64,000 bases of DNA, from contig NZ_CP132335.1 in the NCBI RefSeq assembly GCF_030758295.1, positions 248,001 to 312,000 on the forward strand. The letters run 5' to 3'. Positions 1 to 8,763 of this stretch are shown in pieces. Positions within the stretch are counted from its first letter, which is position 1, and each line of letters starts with the position of its first letter. The translations under genes and the position numbers were made by a program. The notes under the pieces are model-generated. The model saw only the letters and a program-made list of their open reading frames with translations. It made no database searches and was not told where the DNA came from. Source of the DNA: Pararhizobium sp. IMCC21322. GTDB lineage: Bacteria > Pseudomonadota > Alphaproteobacteria > Rhizobiales > GCA-2746425.

Positions 1-320
1 TCAAAGTGCGGAATATAGGTTTTCAATCACTCAATGAGACAATCGACACGACCACGGCCAATGGTGAACTGATATTCCACCTGTTTGCGTCTATGGCGCA
101 ATTTGAACGCTCCCTGATAGTCGAACGCACCCAAGCAGGACTTGTGGCTGCAAAAAAACGCGGCGTGCGCCTAGGGCGACCTTCTGCGCTCACTGCGGCA
201 CAAATTAAACACGCTCGCAAATTGATTGAATCAGGCGAACGTCCATCTGCCGTAGCAGAAACTTTAGAAGTTGATAGATCAACGCTCTATAGATATCTAA
301 AAGGGGAGGTCAGCGCATGA
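1..320 (+). CDS. Serine recombinase (resolvase/invertase family), C-terminal part, cut by window edge
   Basis: The reading frame is open to the left edge, so only the last ~105 residues are present; the family is usually ~180-200 aa. What remains matches the end of the resolvase catalytic domain: the IDTTTANG segment, then the long E helix (LIFHLFASMAQFERSLI, with ERTQAGL after it), and the basic KKRGVRLGRPS linker. A helix-turn-helix of Hin/Tn3-resolvase type follows (about the last 45 residues, with STLYRYLK as recognition helix). The catalytic serine would lie left of the window and cannot be checked. The stop codon overlaps the ATG of the next gene (ATGA), so the two are probably translationally coupled. 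Base composition is lower in GC than the core genes to the right, suggesting transferred DNA. Confidence 0.85.
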   Translation, partial: KVRNIGFQSLNETIDTTTANGELIFHLFASMAQFERSLIVERTQAGLVAAKKRGVRLGRPSALTAAQIKHARKLIESGERPSAVAETLEVDRSTLYRYLKGEVSA

Positions 321-889
321 GATATCGACTTGAAGGCAATTGGAAAAAGGGGCTTGCATTCGATCTACACACCCTTGCAAGCACTTACCTCGGCACTGAT
401 GAATTCGGACATGATAGATGGGACACAACCCGCAGTGAAATGGGCGAATTGGTCTACCAGTTAAAATACCAAAACGATAAATCTGTAGTACCAAAGATTA
501 TCGAACTTTTGAAACCCATCGGCAAAATCGAACAGTTCGATGCAATTATCCCCGTACCGTCATCAAAAGATCGCCCTTAGCAACCTGTAGACGAAATAGC
601 TAAAGCTTTGGGGGAACAGAGAAGTGTTCCTGTACTTCAAGGCTACCTAAAAAAAGAAACAGGCATAGAACTAAAAGGCATTGATGATCCTGATGAACGA
701 AAAGAGGCTTTGATGAATTCAATTTCAATACAGGGTGATACCGACATTTCAGGAAATCGTGTACTATTGATAGATGACCTCTATCGATCCGGTGCTACAC
801 TGGAAGCATGCTGCCATGTACTTACAGAACAATCAAAAGTCGAATTTGTTTCTGTCTTAACAATGACTAAATCAAGGAGCAAAAGATGA
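317..889 (+). pseudogene. ComF-like phosphoribosyltransferase interrupted by an in-frame TAG
   Basis: Two open segments in the same frame (317-577 and 581-889) read as one ~190-residue type I phosphoribosyltransferase separated only by a TAG at 578-580. The first part ends with the IPVPSSKDRP signature typical of ComF-like proteins; the second continues with QPVDEIAKAL and then the PRPP-binding loop VLLIDDLYRSGATL (about 757-798). No frameshift is needed. One base change from CAG, AAG or another sense codon would explain the stop. It starts inside the recombinase stop (ATGA) and ends inside the start of the SLOG gene (ATGA). Either it is a recent nonsense mutant or sequencing error, or the two halves are made separately by restart. 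Unlike the genomic comF at 11458 it lacks the N-terminal zinc-ribbon part. Confidence 0.75.
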
Positions 890-1446
890 CCATCGTTTTT
901 CTATCTGGTTCGCGAAAAATCAATCGAATCAACGACACTGTCAGAAGTCGAGTTCAAAACATGATTGACCAAAATTTTCAGATTGTGGTCGGTGATGCAA
1001 ATGGTGCAGACAAAGCTCTTCAGGTATTTCTGGATCAAAACCACTATCGGAACGTCACGGTTTTTTGTGCAGGAACCACCTGCCGAAATAATGTCGGTGA
1101 TTGGCAAACAGATCAAGTTCTGGTCGATAAAAAATTAAGTGGTAGAGATTTCTACACCGAAAAGGACAAAAAAATGGCGGCGGTTGCTGACTATGGGTTT
1201 GTGCTGTGGGACGGGAAAAGTGCCGGATCAATCAACAATGTTTTTGAACTTCTAAAGCGCGGTAAGAAAGTAGTGGTCTACCTCTCCCCAAAGAAGGAGT
1301 TTTTGACCATCACAGAACCACATGATGTTGATTCACTTCTACAGAACTGTGACAGTGCCGATTATTTATCGCTCAATAAGAAAATCAATATGCGCCGACA
1401 TATGGACGATTTACACTCAACTTCGCAAGGTTCATTCAGCATTTGA
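886..1446 (+). CDS. SLOG-superfamily nucleotide-sensing/processing protein
   Basis: A 186-residue Rossmann-like protein. Visible motifs fit the SLOG (SMF/DprA-LOG) superfamily, YspA-like branch: an N-terminal strand with FLSGSRKI, then VGDANGADKALQ (a glycine/acid motif after strand 2), then ADYGFVLWDGKSAGSINNVFELLKRGKKV, which is the usual second nucleotide-binding segment. The last ~45 residues are a poorly conserved tail. SLOG proteins bind or cleave nucleotides and nucleotide-derived ligands and are often found in conflict systems; a role here is inference. It overlaps the upstream phosphoribosyltransferase by 4 nt (ATGA) and is the last gene of the recombinase-PRTase-SLOG run. No substrate can be named from the sequence. 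Confidence 0.7.
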   Translation: MTIVFLSGSRKINRINDTVRSRVQNMIDQNFQIVVGDANGADKALQVFLDQNHYRNVTVFCAGTTCRNNVGDWQTDQVLVDKKLSGRDFYTEKDKKMAAVADYGFVLWDGKSAGSINNVFELLKRGKKVVVYLSPKKEFLTITEPHDVDSLLQNCDSADYLSLNKKINMRRHMDDLHSTSQGSFSI

Positions 1447-1589
1447 CACGCCAGTAATCAGAACAGATTTTCGTCGCCGTTTGGCCTCTAAAAAGTTCCA
1501 TAATGAACGTTATGCGCCACTGGGCATATTTTAAGTCCCTCAAAACAGACATGAAACTGTATGCTTACAAGCAAAAAGGTGCCGCACAC

Positions 1590-2699
1590 CTAATCCGCCA
1601 GCTTCCCCGCAAACTCCTCAAACGATCCGCCACCACCCTTGCGGTGGAAATACAGCCTTTGCGCCAGCGCTCGCAGGGGCGGGGTGCCGATGAGCAAATT
1701 ATACATCCAGTTTGGCGGGCCATAGCTCAGCGCGCTGCGGAGGGCGGATTTGATGCGGAAGCGCGGCAGATCACTATCGATGATTTGTTCCGGCGGCGGG
1801 CCTGCATTCAGCAGATGGTCGGCAATGGCGTGGGCGGAGCGGCGGCCGAATTCGAAGGAGAGTTTGATGCCGCCTGCTGTCAGCGGCGAGACAAGGCCGG
1901 CGGAATCCCCCATCAGCATCACACCATCAGTGGCGTAAGGGCGCACCAGCCCGCCGCAGGGGATGACGCCTGAACGACGTTCGACAATCTCGGCCTTTGA
2001 ATATTTGAACCGCGCTTCCGTCTGGTCGATGAAGCGCTGCAGCGCAGGTTTGGCGTCGCCTTTGGTGGCGAGGCCAATCTGCGTTACTTTTGGCCCCGGC
2101 GCGGCCCAGGCGATGTAGCCCGGCGCGATGCTGGAGTCCAAAAAGCAGTGCAGAAAGCGCGGATCGAAACTGTCGAGGCCAGCATATTCCGCCTCGACCC
2201 CGATTAGAAATTTAGTGTTTTTGGCAAGGCCAAAAGCGTCTGCCACCTGGGATTTGGCCCCATCGCAGCCCAGCAGATAGCGCGCTGTGATCGCTGGCTG
2301 CTCCAGATGCACCAGACCGCCCTCATAGCGCCCTGTCGTAAAGCGGGTATCGCAGAGGATTTTAACGCCAGCACGAATGGCCTCATCTGCCAGCCAGCGC
2401 ATCAAGGCCGCGGTATCGGTGGTCAGGAACGCGTAGCCAGGGGCAAACAAATCCATATGTTTGGTAGAGGGGGCATAGAGCCGTATGCCATGCACGCGCC
2501 GCGTCACAGTATGTGGAATATCCACCGTTTCGGCCGCTTCGCGCACCACAATTCCGGTGGTGTGAATGCGCGCACCCGGGTCCTTCTTGGCTTCAATCAC
2601 CACCACTTTCAGCCCGCGCAAAGCGGCTGAGCGGGCAGCTGTCAGCCCGGCAAAACTGGCACCCACAATGGCCAGATCATAATCGGCGACCACACTCAT
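1590..2699 (-). CDS. FAD-dependent geranylgeranyl-reductase-family oxidoreductase
   Basis: 369 residues. The N-terminal DLAIVGASFAGLTAA is a Rossmann dinucleotide fold for FAD, residue E36 (VVVIEAK) would bind the ribose, and YLLGCDGAKSQVA near 165-178 and GVMLMGDSAGLVSPLTAGGIKLSFEFG near 270 are the second and third FAD contacts of the group that contains geranylgeranyl reductases, PobA and UbiH. The GDSAG..SPLTAGGI form is closest to the geranylgeranyl reductase family, which reduces isoprenoid double bonds; the actual substrate is unknown. Its start overlaps the stop of the CorC-like gene by 4 nt (both on the minus strand), so it is probably the second gene of that operon. Confidence 0.75.
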   Translation of the reverse strand: MSVVADYDLAIVGASFAGLTAARSAALRGLKVVVIEAKKDPGARIHTTGIVVREAAETVDIPHTVTRRVHGIRLYAPSTKHMDLFAPGYAFLTTDTAALMRWLADEAIRAGVKILCDTRFTTGRYEGGLVHLEQPAITARYLLGCDGAKSQVADAFGLAKNTKFLIGVEAEYAGLDSFDPRFLHCFLDSSIAPGYIAWAAPGPKVTQIGLATKGDAKPALQRFIDQTEARFKYSKAEIVERRSGVIPCGGLVRPYATDGVMLMGDSAGLVSPLTAGGIKLSFEFGRRSAHAIADHLLNAGPPPEQIIDSDLPRFRIKSALRSALSYGPPNWMYNLLIGTPPLRALAQRLYFHRKGGGGSFEEFAGKLAD

Positions 2700-3988
2700 G
2701 AAGCAGCTTTCAGGGCCCCGGCATCTTTGGAGAGCGGGGTTATTCTAAGCGAGGTAATGCGGTTTCTTTGCCGGCGTAATATACGGAAACGAAAGCCGTA
2801 AAACGTAAAGGCCTGCCCCGGTTCCGGAATGGTTTGCACCGCATGAATGACAAGACCGGCAATGGTCGTTGCCTCTTCATCCGGCAGCGACCAGTCCATG
2901 GCGCGGTTCAAATCGCGCACCGGCACCGTGCCTTCCACATTCACCGAACCATCGGGTTGCGGAACCACACCCTGAATCTCCAAATCATGCTCGTCGGCAA
3001 TTTCCCCGACAATTTCCTCCAGAATATCTTCCAGCGTTACCAGACCCTGCACTTCGCCATACTCATCCACCACCAGTGCAAAATGCACCTTGCGTTTCAA
3101 AAAGGCGTTGAGCTGTGCCTTGAGGCTGGTCGTATCCGGTACAAACCAGGGTTTTGTGGCAATCTCGGTGATGTCCAGCTTTTCCACATTACCACTTTGC
3201 GCCTGCAGCGAGCGCAGCAGATCCTTGGCATGCAGCACGCCGACAATATTATCCGGATCACCGCGCCAGATGGGAATGCGCGTATAGGGGCTGGCCAGCG
3301 CCATATCCACCAAAGCGGATGGGCTTTCATCCGCGTTCAGCACCATCATGCCGGTGCGGTGAACCATGATGTCGGAGACTTCCAGCTCATTCAGATCCAG
3401 CAGACCACCAATACGGTCGCGATCATCCTTCACCAGACCACCTTCTGAATGCTGCAGATCAACGGTGCCACGCAGTTCTTCATGGGCGGACAGAATATCC
3501 TGATCGCCGATATTGGCGCCAAATCTGTTGAGAACCAGTTTCACAAACGCTTCAATGGCAATCACCACCGGGCTGAAGACAGCAACGATAACGCGAACAA
3601 CCGGAGAAACCGTCAGCGCAAAGCGGTCAGGGTTGGAAATCGCCAGCGTCTTGGGCATGACCTCGGCAAACACCAGCACAACGGCTGTCATGACCAGGGT
3701 GGCATAGACCACACCGGTGTCGCCAAACAGGGTGATGAACAGGCTGGTTGCCAGAGCCGAGGCCAGAATATTGACCAGATTATTGCCCAGCAGCAACGCC
3801 CCGATCAGCCGTTCACGTGTCTGAATCAAGCGTTGAACAATCGCGGCTCGTTCATCGCCGGCTTTTTCAAAAGCGTGCATCCGCGCCCGCGAAGCAGCGG
3901 TCAACGCCGTTTCAGAGCCTGAAAAGAACGCCGAGACAATGATCAGCACCATGATGGCAAGGATCGTCAACCAAAGGGCAGAGGTCAT
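2696..3988 (-). CDS. CorC/HlyC-CNNM family membrane protein (putative divalent-cation transporter)
   Basis: About 430 residues from the ATG at 3988. An upstream in-frame codon at 4039 would add 17 residues before MTSALWLTIL and is less likely, since the membrane domain begins directly at MTSALW and a GGAG lies 12 nt before 3988. Domains in order: CNNM/DUF21 transmembrane domain (residues ~1-185, with the SAFFSGSETALTAASR signature), two CBS domains (~205-325), and a CorC_HlyC C-terminal domain (~340-420). Proteins of this architecture act in Mg2+ or Co2+ efflux or homeostasis; the old name hemolysin is misleading. It sits downstream of aroB on the same strand, an order common in Rhizobiales. 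Confidence 0.85.
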   Translation of the reverse strand: MTSALWLTILAIMVLIIVSAFFSGSETALTAASRARMHAFEKAGDERAAIVQRLIQTRERLIGALLLGNNLVNILASALATSLFITLFGDTGVVYATLVMTAVVLVFAEVMPKTLAISNPDRFALTVSPVVRVIVAVFSPVVIAIEAFVKLVLNRFGANIGDQDILSAHEELRGTVDLQHSEGGLVKDDRDRIGGLLDLNELEVSDIMVHRTGMMVLNADESPSALVDMALASPYTRIPIWRGDPDNIVGVLHAKDLLRSLQAQSGNVEKLDITEIATKPWFVPDTTSLKAQLNAFLKRKVHFALVVDEYGEVQGLVTLEDILEEIVGEIADEHDLEIQGVVPQPDGSVNVEGTVPVRDLNRAMDWSLPDEEATTIAGLVIHAVQTIPEPGQAFTFYGFRFRILRRQRNRITSLRITPLSKDAGALKAAS

Positions 3989-4123
3989 AGGGGTTCGGGT
4001 CTCCAGTAAAAAAACATGTGGCAAGAAATTGTGTCGCAAGAAAGCATGCGAGTATCAGACATATAGAGCGTATTCGGTGCATATAGAAGGTGTTCCGCCA
4101 TCGGTGGTTACCACCATGCAGAA

Positions 4124-5257
4124 TTAGCCATCAAGCGTTTGGCGCAGAAAATCCTCAACGGCGCTGGGTGGCACGTCATTGGAGACAAATGCTTCGCCAA
4201 TGCCGCGTGTCAGAATAAAGGTCAAAGCGCCTCTTTGGACCTTCTTGTCCTGACCAATAAAGCGCAGCAGGGTTGGTGCATCCAATTTGTCGCCGGCAAT
4301 TTCAGCCACCGATGTCGGCAGGCCAACGGCCTTCAGATGCGCCACCACCCGGGCGCCATCATCAGGCGAGCACAAATTCATATAGGCTGAAAATTGATGG
4401 GCCAGCACCATGCCGATCGCCACACCTTCACCGTGAACCAACCGGTTCGAATAGCCGGTGGCGCCTTCCAGCGCATGGCCGAATGTATGGCCAAGATTGA
4501 GCAAAGCACGTTTGCCATGTTCCTGCTCATCTTCACTGACAATGCGCGCTTTGGCGCGGCAGGAACTGGCAATGGCATGAATGCGGGCTGACACATCGCC
4601 TTCTGTGAGCATCGCCGCATGATTCTGCTCCAGCCAGACAAAGAAATCTGGGTCATCAATCAGCCCGTATTTGGCCACTTCCGCATAGCCTGCCCGCAAT
4701 TCGCGCGGCGACAATGTGTTCAGCGTGTCTGTATCGGCCAGCACCAGACCGGGCTGATAAAACGCTCCGATCAGATTCTTGCCATGGGCAGAATTGATAC
4801 CGGTCTTGCCACCAACCGAACTGTCGACCTGCGCCAAAAGTGATGTCGGCACCTGAACAAAGCCGATGCCCCGGCGCACGGACGCGGCCACATAGCCCGT
4901 CAGATCACCAACAACGCCGCCACCAAGCGCAATCAGCACATCGCCGCGTTCCAGCCTTTCGCCCACCACATCTTCCACCAGCGCTTCAAACACAGTCAGG
5001 CATTTGGAAGCTTCACCGGCTGCAATTTCAAAAAATACCGGCTCAATTCCAGCCTGTTTCAAGCTGGCTTCAACCCGGGCGCGATAAAGCGGCGCAACAG
5101 TGCTGTCAGACACAATGCCGGCCCGCACAGCCCCATAACGCGCCACAATCTCATTGCCCAGATTGTCCATAAGCCGGGACCCAATGAGAATATCATAAGA
5201 GCGCGCACCCAGTTCCACCCGCACCTGTGTCGGGTCCGTCTCAACAAATTCACTCAT
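4124..5257 (-). CDS. aroB: 3-dehydroquinate synthase
   Basis: Second step of the shikimate pathway: converts DAHP to 3-dehydroquinate using NAD and a divalent metal. About 377 residues from the ATG at 5257. The strongest signature is the NAD/substrate stretch GGGVVGDLTGYVAA followed by QVPTSLLAQVDSSVGGKTGIN; metal ligands are expected in EVAKYGLI, GHTFGHALE and the HGEGVAIGM segment, all present. An upstream in-frame start at 5302 lies inside aroK and adds 15 residues foreign to the family, so MSEFV is preferred. The chosen start overlaps the aroK stop by 8 nt, indicating translational coupling in an aroK-aroB pair. Confidence 0.93.
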   Translation of the reverse strand: MSEFVETDPTQVRVELGARSYDILIGSRLMDNLGNEIVARYGAVRAGIVSDSTVAPLYRARVEASLKQAGIEPVFFEIAAGEASKCLTVFEALVEDVVGERLERGDVLIALGGGVVGDLTGYVAASVRRGIGFVQVPTSLLAQVDSSVGGKTGINSAHGKNLIGAFYQPGLVLADTDTLNTLSPRELRAGYAEVAKYGLIDDPDFFVWLEQNHAAMLTEGDVSARIHAIASSCRAKARIVSEDEQEHGKRALLNLGHTFGHALEGATGYSNRLVHGEGVAIGMVLAHQFSAYMNLCSPDDGARVVAHLKAVGLPTSVAEIAGDKLDAPTLLRFIGQDKKVQRGALTFILTRGIGEAFVSNDVPPSAVEDFLRQTLDG

Positions 5258-5858
5258 GTTTTGTCCCCATGGCCTGTTTGCCATCATCGGCCATATAGGC
5301 ATTCAAAGCGGCCAGAATATCATCCACAACAACCTCATGGGGCACATCGCGGGAGGTGATGGTAATATCAGCCAGCGCATAGACCGGGTTGCGTTCCTCC
5401 AGCAAATCCGCCAGCACCTTTTCAGGGTTGGGCTGCTGCAACAGGGGCCGCGTTGGCTTGCGTTTGACCCGCCCGATCAGAACCGACAATTCCGCATTCA
5501 GCCAGATGGAGATGCCTTTGTCGGCAATGTCCGACCGGGTCTCATCATTCATGAAAGCCCCGCCGCCAGTGGCCAGAACCTGCGGCCCTTCGGCCAGAAG
5601 GCGCTGAATGACCCGCTTTTCACCATCGCGGAAATGGGCTTCACCATAGGTCTCGAAAATTTCCACTATGCTGCGATTCGCCGCTTCCTCAATCTGTTTG
5701 TCTGCATCAACAAAGGGCAAATCCAGTGCGTTCGCCAGGCGGCGGCCAACGCTGCTTTTGCCAACGCCCATCATGCCCACCAGGACCAGACTTCTGGACC
5801 CCAAAAACTGTTTCAGTTGAGCGCGATCCGCAAAGGTTTGGTACTGTGAAACGGCCAT
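5250..5858 (-). CDS. aroK: Shikimate kinase
   Basis: Phosphorylates shikimate with ATP. About 202 residues from the ATG at 5858 (MAVSQYQTF); a TTG at 5915 would give 19 more residues and is unlikely. Motifs: Walker A GMMGVGKSSVGRR, shikimate-binding DADKQIEE, FRDGE, and the LATGGGAFM loop. The ~25-residue N-terminal extension before the P-loop and a short tail are usual in rhizobial AroK. It overlaps aroB by 8 nt and is divergent from the small membrane gene at 6007 and xerD. Confidence 0.92.
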   Translation of the reverse strand: MAVSQYQTFADRAQLKQFLGSRSLVLVGMMGVGKSSVGRRLANALDLPFVDADKQIEEAANRSIVEIFETYGEAHFRDGEKRVIQRLLAEGPQVLATGGGAFMNDETRSDIADKGISIWLNAELSVLIGRVKRKPTRPLLQQPNPEKVLADLLEERNPVYALADITITSRDVPHEVVVDDILAALNAYMADDGKQAMGTKHE

Positions 5859-6006
5859 GTCAGGCAAACATCCGAATATAAAAATTGCACGCGGATCGGT
5901 GCTTGCGCTTGCCAAACCCGCTTTGGGTGATGAATAAACCTGTTTATCAGATCAACGCAACGCCGTTTGCGGCAAATATCTGAAGTTTTGGGAGCCGAAC
6001 CAGCCT

Positions 6007-6147
6007 ATGCGAAGCCTGATTATCCTGTTGATTTGTGTCGGCCTCATTGGGGCAGCAGGTTATGGCACGCTGTTCTATCTGGCCAATCTGGAACCGCGCA
6101 CACGGGTTATCGAAGAACCGGTTGACCCCGACCTGCTGAACCGTTGA
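6007..6147 (+). CDS. Small single-pass membrane protein upstream of xerD
   Basis: A 46-codon ORF not easily noticed by length. It begins ATG at 6007 and ends TGA at 6145-6147, 10 nt before the xerD start. The product has a hydrophobic segment (residues 3-27, with LIILLICVGLIGAAGYG) followed by a short charged tail, RTRVIEEPVDPDLLNR. A similar tiny membrane protein is, as far as I recall, found at this aroK-xerD junction in other Rhizobiales, which supports it being real. Function unknown. The tight spacing suggests co-transcription with xerD from the divergent aroK/xerD promoter region. Confidence 0.6.
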   Translation: MRSLIILLICVGLIGAAGYGTLFYLANLEPRTRVIEEPVDPDLLNR

Positions 6148-6157
6148 CCCTGCGCCC

Positions 6158-7174
6158 GTGTCGATGCAGACAGATCCCGTTCTGATCGATTTCTTCCTGG
6201 AGATGATGGTTGGAGAGCGCAACGCTGCCGACAATACAATTCAATCCTATCGGCGCGATCTGGAAAATGCAGCCTCACAGCTGCGGCGCAAGAAGCGGAC
6301 CCTGGGCAGCGCCCGTATCGAAGATGTCGAACACTATCTGGAAAGCCTGTCGCTGGACGGCTTGGCCGCAACCACTATTGCCAGACATTTATCTGCGCTG
6401 AAGCAGTTTTTCCGCTTTCTCAACACCGAAAGCCTGAGGGAAGATAATCCGACACTTAACATCGAGACACCCAAAACCCGAAAGCCGCTCCCAAAAACCC
6501 TGGAAGGGTTCGAAGTGGATCGCATGCTGTCCACTGCCCTTGCTGAGGCGCAACATGCCGATGAAGCCGCACAGAGCGATCCAAAGGCTGCAGGAAAACC
6601 ACCACGCCGCGATGCACCGCTCCTGGCCTGGCGGCTCTATGCGCAATTGGAAGTGCTCTATGCCACCGGGCTGCGCGTTTCCGAACTGGTGTCCCTGCCC
6701 AAAACCGCAGCCAATACCAAAGGCCCTTTCATAATGGTGCGTGGCAAGGGCAACAAGGAACGGCTTGTGCCGCTCACACCCCAGGCCAAAACGTCCATGG
6801 AAACCTATCTGCAAAGGCTGGCTGCCTATCAAAAGACCATGGGGCGCGAGAGCAAAAGCCCGTATCTGTTTCCTGCCGGCAGCAAGACCGGGCATATGAC
6901 CCGGCAGAACTTTGCAGTGGATTTGAAACAGCTGGCACAAAGAGCCGGGATCAAAAACACGGTTTCCCCGCACATCATGCGCCACGCCTTTGCCAGCCAT
7001 CTGCTGCAGAACGGGGCTGATCTGCGCGCCCTGCAAACCCTTCTGGGCCACAGCGATATTTCGACCACGCAAATCTATACCCATATACAGACCGATCATC
7101 TGCGCGAAACGCTGGAAGCCCTGCATCCTTTGTCAAAACAAGGCAGACAAACTGACCCGGACGCGGAAAATTAA
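6158..7174 (+). CDS. xerD: Site-specific tyrosine recombinase XerD
   Basis: Resolves chromosome dimers at dif together with XerC and FtsK. 338 residues from GTG at 6158 (an ATG two codons on, at 6164, is an alternative). N-terminal SAM-like core-binding domain (residues ~8-95: FFLEMMVGERNAADNTIQSY...LSALKQFFRFL) and C-terminal catalytic domain with the R-K-H-R-H-Y set: R in ATGLRVSEL, K in GKGNKERLVP, HIMRHAFASH, LLGHSDIS, and Y in TQIYTHI. It is longer than the usual ~300 residues because of an insert of ~20-25 hydrophilic residues (EAQHADEAAQSDPKAAGK) between the two domains. XerC is not in the window; assignment to XerD rests on gene context and the RGKGNKER form. Confidence 0.9.
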   Translation: MSMQTDPVLIDFFLEMMVGERNAADNTIQSYRRDLENAASQLRRKKRTLGSARIEDVEHYLESLSLDGLAATTIARHLSALKQFFRFLNTESLREDNPTLNIETPKTRKPLPKTLEGFEVDRMLSTALAEAQHADEAAQSDPKAAGKPPRRDAPLLAWRLYAQLEVLYATGLRVSELVSLPKTAANTKGPFIMVRGKGNKERLVPLTPQAKTSMETYLQRLAAYQKTMGRESKSPYLFPAGSKTGHMTRQNFAVDLKQLAQRAGIKNTVSPHIMRHAFASHLLQNGADLRALQTLLGHSDISTTQIYTHIQTDHLRETLEALHPLSKQGRQTDPDAEN

Positions 7175-7237
7175 ACGACTTTGCTTGCAATGCACAACAG
7201 CCGATGAAATAAGCTGAAGGTAACAATTGAGGCACTG

Positions 7238-8191
7238 ATGTACAGCTATCTGGAATTTGAAAAGCCCGTCGCGGACCTGGAAGGTAAAATCCAGGAATTG
7301 CGCGCAATGTCATCTGAAGAAGACGGCGTCGGCACTAGCGATGAAGTGTCACGGCTTGAAAAACGGGCCTCTGATGCTCTGCGGGAAATCTACGCCAATC
7401 TGACCCCATGGCAGAAGACCCAGGTTGCGCGTCATCCCGACCGGCCCCATTGCCTGCAATACGTCTCCAAATTGATTGAAGACTTCACCCCTTTGGCGGG
7501 CGACCGCTCCTTTGGCGAAGATCACGCCATCATTGCCGGTCTTGGCCGCTTCAACGGCGAAGCTGTTGCCATTATCGGTCAGGAAAAGGGCGAAGATACG
7601 CAGGACCGCATCAAACGCAATTTCGGCATGGCTCGTCCCGAAGGCTACCGCAAGGCTGTCCGGATTGTAGAAATGGCAGATCGTTTTGGCCTGCCCATTA
7701 TCTCTCTGGTGGACACAGCCGGTGCCTATCCCGGTATTGGCGCGGAAGAGCGCGGACAGGCCGAAGCCATTGCCCGCTCTACAGATGCCTTTCTCGGCGT
7801 CGGCGTTCCCACTGTGTCAGTAATTATCGGCGAAGGCGGCTCCGGCGGAGCCATTGCCATTGCCGCAGCCAACAAGGTTTTCATGCTGGAACACGCCATT
7901 TACAGCGTGATTTCCCCGGAAGGCGCAGCGTCGATCCTGTGGCGTGATTCCGCACGGGCCAAAGAAGCCGCGACAGCCATGAAAATCACCGCTCAGGACC
8001 TCCTGAGATTTGGTGTGATCGAAGGCATTATCAAAGAACCCATGGGCGGCGCTCACCGGGCCGTCGATGATGTCATCAACATGACAGGCCAGCGGATTGA
8101 CGCCGCCATGCAAGAAATGGCCGGCCAGGACGCAGCCTCTCTGCGCCATGCCCGCCGCGAAAAATTTCTTGAAATTGGACGCTCTCTATAA
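7238..8191 (+). CDS. accA: Acetyl-CoA carboxylase carboxyltransferase subunit alpha
   Basis: Catalyses carboxyl transfer from carboxybiotin to acetyl-CoA with AccD, giving malonyl-CoA for fatty acid synthesis. 317 residues, the normal length. Recognisable segments are YLEFEKPVADLEGKI at the N-terminus, HPDRPHCLQYV, GHxx-type DHAIIAGLGRFNG, and the oxyanion-hole region VGVPTVSVIIGEGGSGGAIAI followed by MLEHAIYSVISPEGAASILW. It lies 63 nt after xerD on the same strand and converges on ruvC. Confidence 0.95.
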   Translation: MYSYLEFEKPVADLEGKIQELRAMSSEEDGVGTSDEVSRLEKRASDALREIYANLTPWQKTQVARHPDRPHCLQYVSKLIEDFTPLAGDRSFGEDHAIIAGLGRFNGEAVAIIGQEKGEDTQDRIKRNFGMARPEGYRKAVRIVEMADRFGLPIISLVDTAGAYPGIGAEERGQAEAIARSTDAFLGVGVPTVSVIIGEGGSGGAIAIAAANKVFMLEHAIYSVISPEGAASILWRDSARAKEAATAMKITAQDLLRFGVIEGIIKEPMGGAHRAVDDVINMTGQRIDAAMQEMAGQDAASLRHARREKFLEIGRSL

Positions 8192-8207
8192 GAGCACCGA
8201 ACCCGCC

Positions 8208-8711
8208 TCAAGCAGCCGGAATGCGGGACATGGCGCCACGGTGATGGGCATGGCAGATGGCGATGGCCAGCGCGTCAGCTGCATCATCTGAGTCAAACAC
8301 CGCCTTCGGCAGCAAAATTTTCACCATCATGCGGATTTGGCCCTTGTCACCATGGCCAGCACCGACGACGGTTTTCTTCACCTGATTGGGCGCATATTCG
8401 GCAACATTCAACCCAGCCAGCGCGGGAACCACCATGGCAATTCCCCTAGCCTGTCCCAGCTTCAGGGTCGATTTGGGATCCTTGTTGACAAAGGTTGCCT
8501 CCACGGCAGCTTCGTCCGGCTTATGTGAGCTGAGAATACCGTCGAGCCCGCGATAGAGCTGTTCCAGCCGCACGGCCAAATCCGCCTTGTCGGCAGATTT
8601 GATTGTCCCGGAAGCGATAAACCGCAGCGAACTGCCCTCGCTCTCAATCACGCCCCACCCTGTGCGGCGCAGCCCCGGGTCAATGCCAATAATACGAACA
8701 CAATGGGTCAA
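8208..8711 (-). CDS. ruvC: Crossover junction endodeoxyribonuclease RuvC
   Basis: Holliday junction resolvase acting with RuvAB. 167 residues, standard. The RNase H fold acidic residues are all visible: D in [14 protein letters not shown] in [14 protein letters not shown], and the D-D pair in [18 protein letters not shown]. ruvA and ruvB would normally follow, but here accA converges 16 nt away, so the gene is separated from ruvAB. It is preceded on the same strand by yebC (52-nt gap), the common yebC-ruvC order. Confidence 0.94.
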   Translation of the reverse strand: MTHCVRIIGIDPGLRRTGWGVIESEGSSLRFIASGTIKSADKADLAVRLEQLYRGLDGILSSHKPDEAAVEATFVNKDPKSTLKLGQARGIAMVVPALAGLNVAEYAPNQVKKTVVGAGHGDKGQIRMMVKILLPKAVFDSDDAADALAIAICHAHHRGAMSRIPAA

Positions 8712-8763
8712 GCTGTTGCCTTTGGCATCAAATGGCAGGTGTTAAAAGTTCGCAACGGTCCGT

